Positions 23,892 to 31,770 of a stretch of 37,043 nt of DNA are shown piece by piece. Position 1 is the first letter of the stretch, and the number at the start of each line of letters is the position of its first letter. Under the pieces are notes generated by a model that was not told where the DNA came from, searched no databases, and saw nothing but the letters and a program-made list of their open reading frames with translations. Made by a program: the position numbers and the translations under genes. Source of the DNA: an uncultured Prevotellaceae bacterium (GTDB taxonomy: Bacteria > Bacteroidota > Bacteroidia > Bacteroidales > Bacteroidaceae); assembly GCA_900321425.1 (NCBI GenBank), contig ONWA01000030.1, positions 1 to 37,043 on the forward strand. The letters are read 5' to 3'.

Positions 23892-24447
23892 GGCGGAGGT
23901 GACACAGATAGAACGATGGGAGAGTTTTCAGAAACAGACTTTCCGCAACCGTTGCGTCATCGCCACCACCAACGGATTGCAGGCACTCACCTTCCCCATC
24001 GAACGGGGGGGAGCGGACCTGATTCAGGATATCCGCATCAGTGACCACGGCAACTGGCGACATCTGCACTGGAACGCCCTGACAACAGCCTATAGCGAGT
24101 CGCCCTTCTTTGAGTATTACCAGGACGATATCCGTCCGTTCTTCGAACAACGATGGGAGTACCTGATAGACTATAACGAAGCGATCCGTGAGAAAATCTG
24201 CGAGCTGCTGGACATCTGTCCCAAGGTGGCATTCACCCAACAGTATCTGTCGAAAGACGAGGTTGCGGCGGCCCATGAGTATACGGACTACCGCGAGGGC
24301 ATCCGTCCGAAACATCCTTTAGAGGATGCTGATTTTACACCACGACCCTATTACCAGGTGTTTAGCGGGAAACATGGTTTCCAAGCGAACTTGAGCATCC
24401 TCGACCTGCTATTTAATATGGGACCCGAGAGTATTTTCTATTTATGA
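23830..24447 (+). CDS. WbqC-like family protein
   Basis: 205 residues. LLSSTYFGPVQWYQKL at the N-terminus, QKQTFRNRCVIATTNGLQALTFPI cited here only by its RNRC and LTFPI parts, and the C-terminal YYQVFSGKHGF and NLSILDLLFNMGPE are characteristic of the WbqC family, named from an O-antigen cluster gene; the biochemical role is not known. The only start that keeps the conserved N-terminus is GTG at 23830, which overlaps the upstream gene by 62 bases in another frame. Its place after dapB, lepB and the lepB-like gene matches the order I know from other Bacteroidales. Confidence 0.85.
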   Translation: MKALLSSTYFGPVQWYQKLYRAEVTQIERWESFQKQTFRNRCVIATTNGLQALTFPIERGGADLIQDIRISDHGNWRHLHWNALTTAYSESPFFEYYQDDIRPFFEQRWEYLIDYNEAIREKICELLDICPKVAFTQQYLSKDEVAAAHEYTDYREGIRPKHPLEDADFTPRPYYQVFSGKHGFQANLSILDLLFNMGPESIFYL

Positions 24448-24504
24448 TTCCGCTGGTGACATTATCCCACAGCATCCGTCTTAAATATATATCAAGTAAC
24501 ACAT

Positions 24505-25452
24505 ATGAAATACAGAGAATTAGGAAAAACAGGAATGAAGGTCTCAGAGGTGGGATTCGGTGCCTCCTCGTTAGGTGGCGTCTTCCATTCCTTCAACGAA
24601 AACAGAGGTATCGACGCGGTATTCGCTGCCGTCGATGCTGGTATCAATATCATCGATGTATCGCCCTACTACGGCTATTATAAGGCGGAGATTGTGCTGG
24701 GAAAGGCACTCAAGGACATCCCCAGAGACAAATTCTTCCTCTCGACAAAGGTGGGACGCTATGGGGAAGACGGTCACAACACCTGGGACTATTCCGCACA
24801 GCGTGCCAAGGAGAGCGTGTACGAGAGTCTGGAACGACTCCATATCGACTATATCGACATCATCAACGTACACGATATCGAGTTTCAGGGACGACTGGAG
24901 GGAGGACTGCAGAAGGTGGTCGACGAGACACTCCCTGCCCTCCACGAGTTGAAGAAAGAAGGCGTGGTGAAACATGTGGGAATCACTGACCTGCAACTGG
25001 AGAATCTGCGGTGGGTGATCGAGCATACGGAGCCTGGAACGGTGGAGAGTGTGATGAACTTCTGTCACTACTGTCTCTGTGATGATAAGCTCGCAGACTT
25101 TCTGGACTTCTTTGAGGAAAACCATATCGGCGTACTCAGCGCTTCGCCATTCTCGATGGGACTGTTGACGGAGCGAGGAGTACCCGAATGGCATCCGGCT
25201 CCGAAGCCACTGGTAGAGGCCTGTCGCAGAGCGGCCGAGCACTGTAAGGCGAAGAACTACCCCATCGAGAAACTGGCTATGCAGTTCGCCTGCAGCAATC
25301 CGCGCATCGCCACGACGGTGTTCAGTACCACGCGTCCTGATGCCATCAAGACCAACTTAGCCTATATCGCTGAGCCGATGGATGAGCAACTGGTGCAAGA
25401 GGTACGAGAGATCATCGGAGACCAGCAGCGGGTATCGTGGGCGAATACGTAA
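24505..25452 (+). CDS. Aldo/keto reductase, L-galactose/L-fucose dehydrogenase-like
   Basis: 315 residues. The AKR catalytic tetrad is visible: Asp51 and Tyr56 (INIIDVSPYYGYY), Lys82 (STKVGRYG) and His123 (INVHDIEF). The overall pattern, including RELGKTGMKVSEVGFGASSLGG and the SPFSMGLLT stretch, is nearest to L-galactose dehydrogenase and D-threo-aldose/L-fucose 1-dehydrogenase, which oxidise a sugar at C1 to its lactone using NAD(P)+. The next gene encodes a lactonase-type amidohydrolase, which fits this direction. Substrate identity is inferred from context, not shown. The stop codon TAA borders a tandem octamer repeat. Confidence 0.78.
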   Translation: MKYRELGKTGMKVSEVGFGASSLGGVFHSFNENRGIDAVFAAVDAGINIIDVSPYYGYYKAEIVLGKALKDIPRDKFFLSTKVGRYGEDGHNTWDYSAQRAKESVYESLERLHIDYIDIINVHDIEFQGRLEGGLQKVVDETLPALHELKKEGVVKHVGITDLQLENLRWVIEHTEPGTVESVMNFCHYCLCDDKLADFLDFFEENHIGVLSASPFSMGLLTERGVPEWHPAPKPLVEACRRAAEHCKAKNYPIEKLAMQFACSNPRIATTVFSTTRPDAIKTNLAYIAEPMDEQLVQEVREIIGDQQRVSWANT

Positions 25453-25504
25453 AGAATTGAAGAATTGAAGAATTGAAGAATTGAAGAATTAAAAAATTGA
25501 AGTT
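25452..25504 (+). repeat. Tandem octamer repeat GAAGAATT
   Basis: About six units of GAAGAATT, the last degenerate, separate the aldo/keto reductase from the amidohydrolase. The array runs directly into the TTG start codon of the latter. Confidence 0.85.
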
Positions 25505-26413
25505 TTGAAGATTATTGACGCACATGCCCACTTGTGGCAGAATCAGCATACCGTAGTCAACGGTCAGCCCATCTATCAGATGGAGCCCAACCGCAGTCGT
25601 TCGATGTTCTTCGGAGAGGAGGTGCAGATGCTCCCACCGTTTATGACGGATGGGCAGAATACTGCCGAACGCTTTCTCTCCAATATGGACTATGCGCGTG
25701 TATCGGCAGCCGTCATCACCCAGGAGTTTATTGATGGCCTGCAAAACGATTATCTGGAGACGGTGCAGCGCCGCTATCCCAACCGCTTTTTCTGTTTCGG
25801 TATGCCTGACACCCGTAAACCGGGATTCTTGGAAGAGGCCATCCGTCTCATAGAGCGTGGCTTCAGAGGTATCAAGATCCCTGCAGCCCGTCTGCCGCAG
25901 CATTTCCTCAACGAGGAGATGATGATGCTCATGAAGCGGCTGGAAACAAAGGGTATCATTCTCGGCATCGAACTGCAGGATGGCGACGCACAGGTAGGAC
26001 AGTTGGAGGAGATCATCCAAGACTGTCCGAAGCTGAAGATAGCCATCGGCCATTTCGGGATGGTGACGCGTCCCAACTGGATGAGTCAAATCCGACTGGC
26101 CCGTCACGAGAACGTGTACGTGGAAAGCGGTGGTATCACGTGGCTGTTCAATGATGAGTTCTATCCCTTCCCATCGGCGATGAAGGCCATTCGTGAGGCT
26201 GCCGACGAGGTGGGCATCGACAAACTGATGTGGGGCTCCGACTATCCCAGAACGATCACCGCCATCACGTATAAGATGTCGTTCGACTTCGTACAGAAGA
26301 GCGATGTCCTCTCGCTGGAGGAACAGCAACGCTTCCTCGCTGGCAACGCCCAACGGTTCTTTGGCTTCGACGAACTCGTGGACTTGCCCTATATTAAAAA
26401 TATGAGTGAATAA
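25505..26413 (+). CDS. Amidohydrolase-2 family lactonase (L-fuconolactonase/L-rhamnonolactonase-like)
   Basis: 302 residues, TIM-barrel metal hydrolase. The metal ligands of the amidohydrolase-2 family are visible: His7 and His9 (IIDAHAHLW), His183 (IAIGHFG) and Asp246 (MWGSDYPR). The group includes lactonases that open L-fucono-, L-rhamnono- and similar lactones to the aldonic acid. Being placed between a C1 sugar dehydrogenase and a zinc dehydrogenase supports a lactonase. The start is TTG; an in-frame stop 15 bases upstream leaves no ATG, and MKIIDAHAH is the normal family start. Confidence 0.78.
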   Translation: MKIIDAHAHLWQNQHTVVNGQPIYQMEPNRSRSMFFGEEVQMLPPFMTDGQNTAERFLSNMDYARVSAAVITQEFIDGLQNDYLETVQRRYPNRFFCFGMPDTRKPGFLEEAIRLIERGFRGIKIPAARLPQHFLNEEMMMLMKRLETKGIILGIELQDGDAQVGQLEEIIQDCPKLKIAIGHFGMVTRPNWMSQIRLARHENVYVESGGITWLFNDEFYPFPSAMKAIREAADEVGIDKLMWGSDYPRTITAITYKMSFDFVQKSDVLSLEEQQRFLAGNAQRFFGFDELVDLPYIKNMSE

Positions 26414-26428
26414 ACAAACGATTATAAG

Positions 26429-27451
26429 ATGAAAGCAATTCAGATTACAGCACCACAGGAAATGAAAGTGGTGGAGATGGATCGCCCCCAATGCGGTGAC
26501 GATGAAGTATTGTTAAAGGTTGATTATGTAGGTTTCTGTGGTAGTGACTTGAACACCTACCGTGGACTGAACACGATGGCTAAGCCTCATGTCATCCCTG
26601 GTCATGAGATTGGCGCTGAGATTGTAGGACTGGGAGCACACGTGCCCACAAACCTGCGCAAAGGGATGAAGGTGACGGTCAATCCCTACACCAACTGTGG
26701 GGTGTGTCCTGCTTGCCGTAGCCGTCGTTACAATGCCTGCGAGCACAACGAGACGTTAGGTGTGCAGCGCGATGGAGCCATGCGCGAGTATATCGCCCTC
26801 CCCTGGCAGAAGATCATCCCCATCGGCGATATCACACCTGAGCATGCTGCCCTCATCGAACCCATGAGTGTGGGATTCCACGCCGTCAGTCGTGCTCAGG
26901 CTGTCGATACCGATGTCGTCATGGTGATTGGTTGTGGTATGGTGGGCGTAGGAGCCGTCATCCGTTCACTGCTCCGCGGAGCAAAGGTCATCGCCTGCGA
27001 CGTGGATGACGAGAAGCTCGACATCGTCAAGAAATTAGGTGCCGACTACACCATCAATACGATGAAAGAGAATGTACACGAACGACTCATGGAGATCACG
27101 GACAGTATGGGTCCGAACATCGTCATCGAGGCGGTGGGCTCACCTGTCACCTATCAGATGGCTGTCAATGAGGTGGCCTTCTGCGGACGTGTCATCTGTA
27201 TCGGCTATTCGAAGAAGGACGTGGAGTTTACCACCAAGTATTTCGTACAGAAGGAACTGGATATTCGTGGTTCGCGTAACGCCCTGCCAGAGGATTTCGA
27301 CGGTGTGATCCGCTATCTGAAGAAATACAATCCTCCCTATGATATCCTGATCTCGGATGTCGTCACACCAGAGAATGCCGAGGAAGCCATGAAGAAATGG
27401 AATGCTAATCCTGCCAAAGTATTCCGTATCCTCGTCAAGTTTGAATCATAA
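26429..27451 (+). CDS. Zinc-dependent medium-chain dehydrogenase (sugar acid/polyol type)
   Basis: 340 residues. The catalytic zinc site uses Cys37 (GFCGSD) and His59-Glu60 (PGHEIGAE); the structural zinc site has Cys90, Cys93, Cys96 and Cys104 (NCGVCPACRSRRYNAC). VIGCGMVGVGAV near 165 is the nucleotide loop, and CDVDDEKL with Asp after strand beta2 suggests NAD+. It resembles sorbitol, L-threonine and L-gulonate 5-dehydrogenases. In this operon it could oxidise a sugar acid after lactone opening. The exact substrate cannot be read from sequence. Confidence 0.8.
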   Translation: MKAIQITAPQEMKVVEMDRPQCGDDEVLLKVDYVGFCGSDLNTYRGLNTMAKPHVIPGHEIGAEIVGLGAHVPTNLRKGMKVTVNPYTNCGVCPACRSRRYNACEHNETLGVQRDGAMREYIALPWQKIIPIGDITPEHAALIEPMSVGFHAVSRAQAVDTDVVMVIGCGMVGVGAVIRSLLRGAKVIACDVDDEKLDIVKKLGADYTINTMKENVHERLMEITDSMGPNIVIEAVGSPVTYQMAVNEVAFCGRVICIGYSKKDVEFTTKYFVQKELDIRGSRNALPEDFDGVIRYLKKYNPPYDILISDVVTPENAEEAMKKWNANPAKVFRILVKFES

Positions 27452-27465
27452 AATATGATCGTCCG

Positions 27466-28953
27466 ATGAAAGGTTTCTTCAGCGCACTACTGTTATCTGT
27501 CATAACGGTAGCACAGGCATCAACTACGCCCAATATACCTGCTAAGAAGGGTGAAGCTTGTACCTTCCAGGAGGGAGTACGCTATTCCGAACTGGTGATT
27601 AACTCGCGTATCAACGACTTCAAGGCCAACCTCAACGCCTCGGGATTCGGGGTGTTCGATGACCAGGGAGCCATCGTACAAAAACCGAATAACACCAAGA
27701 AGGTGCTGGACTACGTTCCTGGACTGGTGGCAAAAGCAATCCTGGAAACAGTAGACTACTACAAGAATAGTCGTGAGGTGAATGTCAAGCCGTGGTTCTA
27801 TGCCATGCAGCATTATGGCTGTACGTATGATATTGCCGATGCGGGTAAGAAAGGTAAGAGCTTCGACGACCTCAACGCTGTGAAACTGTATTTCAAACTC
27901 AAGGAACTGTCGCAGAGTGGTCTCTTTGGCGACAGTCCTTCGTATACGAACAGTAAGACGGCCGCTATCGCTGACGCTCGCTTTATGGATGCTATGAAAG
28001 GCATCAAGATGGCCAACGAGATCTATGTCATCGCCCCAGTGACACTGCCCGCAGCGGCTGGTGGCTGGTGGCATAAATCGAATTATGTGAACCAGATGTG
28101 GTGCGACGGTCAGTATATGGGTCCTGCGCTGCTGGCACAGATGATCACCACCTATGCGGGCTATCAGGCGGTCAGCAACAACGACTGGGACCTGATCACG
28201 CGTCAGTTTACTATTTCCTGGAATTTCTTGTGGAATAGTGAGACTCGTCTGCTCTATCATGCCTTTACGGCAAAACCTAAAGGTCATGCTGCCAAAGACT
28301 GGGCTGGCATCTCTTCTGTACCAGGACATGAGGTCTACCACTCTGCCGAATACTGGGGAAGGGCTGCCGGATGGTATTTTCTGGCGCTCATCGATGTGCT
28401 GGAGCAGATGCAACAGGCGGGTGTCAATGACTCTGCCAACTACCAGACGCTCTACGGCTATCTGCAACAGTTGGCCGAAGGCCTGGCTGACCGTCAGGAT
28501 GCCGCCACAGGCTGTTGGTATCAGCTACTGGCTCACGATGGTACGTTTACTGCGCAGACCTACGATGCGTCCTACCGATATACGGATCAACCTGTCAGCA
28601 ACTATCTGGAGTCATCGTGTACCGCTATCTTCACAGCCGCCTATCTGAAGGGTATGCGTCTTGGACTGCTCAACAACCAATATATGGCGCTTGCCAAGAA
28701 AGCGTATCGAGGCCTCATCAATCAGTTTATGGTGAGCGATGGTCAGGGTGGTGTTCATCTCATCGGCTGTTGTAAGTCAGCAGGACTGGGTGGAAAAACG
28801 TTCCGCGACGGCTCTGCCGCCTATTATCTGATGGGTCAGGATACAGAGCCGACGGTGGCTGACCCCTCCTCTCCCAGTTTCTATACGGAAGGGAAAGTCC
28901 TTGGAGCCTTCATCCTGGCGGCTACGGAATATGAGCGCATGAAAGATCGTTAA
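27466..28953 (+). CDS. GH105/GH88 family unsaturated glycuronyl hydrolase, exported
   Basis: 495 residues with an N-terminal signal peptide (about 1-19, VAQA). The (alpha/alpha)6 pattern with MWCDGQYMGPALLAQ (211-225, Asp214 as predicted catalytic acid) and YWGRAAGWYFLALIDVLE (297-314) matches GH105, which removes the 4,5-unsaturated uronic acid left by rhamnogalacturonan lyases. This suggests pectin or related glycan breakdown in the periplasm. It is last in the operon with the aldo/keto reductase, lactonase and zinc dehydrogenase, and only 3 bases separate its stop from the convergent DUF3108 gene. Confidence 0.85.
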   Translation: MKGFFSALLLSVITVAQASTTPNIPAKKGEACTFQEGVRYSELVINSRINDFKANLNASGFGVFDDQGAIVQKPNNTKKVLDYVPGLVAKAILETVDYYKNSREVNVKPWFYAMQHYGCTYDIADAGKKGKSFDDLNAVKLYFKLKELSQSGLFGDSPSYTNSKTAAIADARFMDAMKGIKMANEIYVIAPVTLPAAAGGWWHKSNYVNQMWCDGQYMGPALLAQMITTYAGYQAVSNNDWDLITRQFTISWNFLWNSETRLLYHAFTAKPKGHAAKDWAGISSVPGHEVYHSAEYWGRAAGWYFLALIDVLEQMQQAGVNDSANYQTLYGYLQQLAEGLADRQDAATGCWYQLLAHDGTFTAQTYDASYRYTDQPVSNYLESSCTAIFTAAYLKGMRLGLLNNQYMALAKKAYRGLINQFMVSDGQGGVHLIGCCKSAGLGGKTFRDGSAAYYLMGQDTEPTVADPSSPSFYTEGKVLGAFILAATEYERMKDR

Positions 28954-28956
28954 CTT

Positions 28957-29802
28957 CTATTTTTCTAATGACGTCATGGGACTGCGTACGCCTTTGTAGC
29001 CTTTGAGGAAAGCCTTGGCAGAGCCGAAAGACAGGAACATATCCAGACGTACGGGGATGTGGTTCTGGTCGTCGGTGATGTAGAAACGGATGAGTTCGTG
29101 GTTCTTGCCCTTCTCGCGTTCAATAAACGAGAACACCAGACAGCGATACTTCTCATCGCGACCCTCCATCTTGAACGTCTCCTTGCCGATATACTTCAGC
29201 CACGAGTTGCTCATGCGACGGGCATCGCTGATCGGCATCGGTATATTCTCCCCTTCCTTAAGCGTTGAGGCATCGAAATTACGGGCACGAAGGAAGATAC
29301 TCATCATGTCGTAGACACAATCCTGATACTCCGTCTCCTTCCACTTCACCGTACCGTTAGCCTCTATGCGATGCATCTTCAGGTGGCAGTTGTTCTTGGG
29401 ATAGGTATACCACAGCTCGTCGACATAGTAACGCTTACCTTCACGAGCACCCTTACGGAAATAAAGGGGGGAGAGATCCTCGCTGCAATAGGACAGGAGC
29501 GTATCGCGCATCATGAACACATTATCGAGCTTGTTATTGCCACGTGTGATGAGACTGGTGCGCCACGCCTGCTGTCCGCCATAACGGGACATTACAGTAG
29601 ACATGGAAGCCGAACCCACCTTCACCCAGATGAATTTCCAGTTAAAGTAAAGATCATAGGAGAGGAACTCTCCAGACTTGAACGCATGATTGTCGATGCC
29701 ACACTGGGCGGAAACGGATAAAGGCGCAAAGGTAAGAAGAGATAACAACATGATACCTCCAATCCATCGGCTTATTTTGATTGCTCCACTATATGCTTTC
29801 AT
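28957..29802 (-). CDS. DUF3108 domain exported protein
   Basis: 281 residues with a signal peptide ending near SVSAQ (about 31). The body (FKSGEFLSYDLYFNWKFIWV, GGQQAWRTSLITRGNNKLD, ISDARRMSNSWLKYIGKE, IPVRLDMFLSFGSAKAFLKG) matches DUF3108, a periplasmic or outer-membrane-associated beta-rich family of unknown function. The start at 29802 is chosen because GGAGGA lies eight bases before it; the ATG at 29817 overlaps that ribosome-binding site. It is the last gene of the run beginning at acpP. Confidence 0.82.
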   Translation of the reverse strand: MKAYSGAIKISRWIGGIMLLSLLTFAPLSVSAQCGIDNHAFKSGEFLSYDLYFNWKFIWVKVGSASMSTVMSRYGGQQAWRTSLITRGNNKLDNVFMMRDTLLSYCSEDLSPLYFRKGAREGKRYYVDELWYTYPKNNCHLKMHRIEANGTVKWKETEYQDCVYDMMSIFLRARNFDASTLKEGENIPMPISDARRMSNSWLKYIGKETFKMEGRDEKYRCLVFSFIEREKGKNHELIRFYITDDQNHIPVRLDMFLSFGSAKAFLKGYKGVRSPMTSLEK

Positions 29803-29815
29803 TTGATTGTCCTCC
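29803..29815 (-). promoter_or_regulatory. Shine-Dalgarno site setting the DUF3108 start
   Basis: Minus strand GGAGGA, centred about 10 bases before ATG 29802. Strong Shine-Dalgarno sites are scarce in Bacteroidota, so this one decides the start. Confidence 0.6.
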
Positions 29816-29823
29816 ATATTATA

Positions 29824-31770
29824 TTATTTGTCCTTGACATACTCAATACCTAACTTACGAGCGCGTTCGGCATTGCGGTCCTTGAGTTTCTTCTCCTTGT
29901 CGGCCTTCTGCTTGGTAATCGCCTCAGGCTTTTGGCGGTTGCGTGGCTCAGCCGTCAAATTCCAAGACTGCGTAACATCCCACTTCGCCTTACACTCGAT
30001 CGCCTTGGGATAGTAATAGACCGCCTCAGCCTGTCGATCGGCATCATAATCGCCCGTATCCCATCGACCATTGCCATTGGCATCGACATAAGCAGAGAGG
30101 TAGTAAGTACCAGGGATGACATAGAAGAACTCCGCCACCTGTCCACGTGCTTTCACCTCTTTGACGAACTTACCGTTCTTGTCGATCAGTTGTACGATGA
30201 TTGCGCTATCCTCAACTCCAGAGAGACTGATGAGCAAAGAACTGTACTCATCCATCGTCTTCACTCGCAAACCCTGCCGATACGATTTGGTGGGGTTACC
30301 ATAGATATCCTCGAAAGCAAGACTATCGATTTCGAAACTATACTCGATACCAGGTCGCCATTCGGCGATGAGCTCATATTTACGTAATGACCCCTTCACA
30401 GGGCGGAACTCGAAATTGGCGTTATACCACAGGGAGTCGTGTTGTGCATAGAGATGAATGGCCGACGTGTCGCAACGGGCAAGCGGACGCGGCATCTCGA
30501 TGAACACCTCTTTATCAGGGTCCATCGAAGAGGACACTGTATACTTAGGCTCAAGGAAGTGGGGAGGCATGATCGAGTCGTAAGCTTCCTCACGCTTCTT
30601 CTTTTTCTCCTGATCCTTCTGCCATTTCTCATATTCCTTCATACGCTCCTTCAACCGTTTCTCATAAGGAGTCTTAGCCAGCGCCTCTATCGTATCAGTC
30701 TGACTCACCAACTGTCCGAGGGTGTCCGTCATCTCATACTGCATGGAGAACCGCAAGGTGTCCTGATTGACAAGGGTGGTATCGCGGAGCCAATAGACGA
30801 TGGAATCGCATTTCTCATTGGTCTCGATGACGAAGGCGCTATCAGCCTCAAAGTTCAGTCCTTGGATGACAGGTAACTGTCCGTTACCATAACTGAAATA
30901 GACGCCGATACGTTCAGGCTCATTCCGTTCCGTCTTGAGCAAGTAGCGATCGGTCTGTATTTCCTGAAAAGCCAACAGCACAATATCGTCAGGATAGAAA
31001 TGCGTGAACTTCACCTGTTTGATGTTCGCAATATGGAGTGAATCGCGCCAGATGGTATCCTGTCGCATATCAGGTTTGCACGAGGGCTCGTAGGTAGCAT
31101 GCGTGAAGGCGATCATCTCACTCTTCTGATTGAAGCAGTAATCGCCGTCGGCATCTTTCAAGGCATAGATACGGTACGTGCCAGGAGCCACACCCTTGAT
31201 CACGAACTTCCCTCGAGAGTCAGTACGTGACACACGCAACATTGGTTTTTTCTTGAAGGCGCTGTCGGCCATATCATCATAAAGGCCCACCATCACCCCC
31301 TTCATCGGTTCGAGGTTGCTGGCCTCCAACACATAGCCCGAAACCTCCATCGTGTCTATCTGTTCGCCCGTAGAAAAGGTGAACGTGTAATTACCCATCG
31401 GGTTATTCTCGTTGTTGTCGCTGATCGCATCAGAGAAATCGATGGTATAAGTCGTATTCTCCTTGAGGGTATCCTTCAATTCCACCACGATCTTTTTGCC
31501 TGATGCCTTGATCTCAGGCATCTCCAATTGCGGTGGAGACACAATCACCTTATTGGTAGCATCCTCTAACTTGATATACTCATCGAAATAGATCGTCACC
31601 TTCTTGCTCGTCACATTGGTTCCCTTGTCCTCCGGCGACGAACCAATCACCTTGGGAGGGGTATCGTCGTACCATCCCCCATCAGGCTGTCCCATTCTGG
31701 CGCAACCACCAAAGAATGCAGTCACGAGGAGTAGCATGAGCACAAGAGTTAGAAAATGGCGCTGGGTCAT
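29824..31770 (-). CDS. Lipoprotein with bacterial Ig-like (SbsA-type) domain
   Basis: 648 residues. A lipoprotein signal ends in FFGGC (Cys23). The first domain (about 36-135: PKVIGSSPEDKGTNVTSKKV and YTIDFSDAISDNNENNPMGN) is a SbsA/Big_5 Ig-like fold. A carboxypeptidase-regulatory-like or prealbumin-like domain follows (about 145-215, GKFVIKGVAPGTYRIYALKD), and another similar one lies near the end (IPGTYYLSAYVDANGNGRWD). A charged, probably coiled segment (about 375-400) and a Lys-rich tail complete it. A cell-envelope structural role is inferred. It overlaps the upstream GH3-family gene by four bases (ATGA). Confidence 0.8.
   Translation of the reverse strand: MTQRHFLTLVLMLLLVTAFFGGCARMGQPDGGWYDDTPPKVIGSSPEDKGTNVTSKKVTIYFDEYIKLEDATNKVIVSPPQLEMPEIKASGKKIVVELKDTLKENTTYTIDFSDAISDNNENNPMGNYTFTFSTGEQIDTMEVSGYVLEASNLEPMKGVMVGLYDDMADSAFKKKPMLRVSRTDSRGKFVIKGVAPGTYRIYALKDADGDYCFNQKSEMIAFTHATYEPSCKPDMRQDTIWRDSLHIANIKQVKFTHFYPDDIVLLAFQEIQTDRYLLKTERNEPERIGVYFSYGNGQLPVIQGLNFEADSAFVIETNEKCDSIVYWLRDTTLVNQDTLRFSMQYEMTDTLGQLVSQTDTIEALAKTPYEKRLKERMKEYEKWQKDQEKKKKREEAYDSIMPPHFLEPKYTVSSSMDPDKEVFIEMPRPLARCDTSAIHLYAQHDSLWYNANFEFRPVKGSLRKYELIAEWRPGIEYSFEIDSLAFEDIYGNPTKSYRQGLRVKTMDEYSSLLISLSGVEDSAIIVQLIDKNGKFVKEVKARGQVAEFFYVIPGTYYLSAYVDANGNGRWDTGDYDADRQAEAVYYYPKAIECKAKWDVTQSWNLTAEPRNRQKPEAITKQKADKEKKLKDRNAERARKLGIEYVKDK

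Noticed and set aside
25412-26491. 359-codon minus-strand open frame
   Set aside because: Antisense to the lactonase gene and passes through the octamer repeat; no domain visible.
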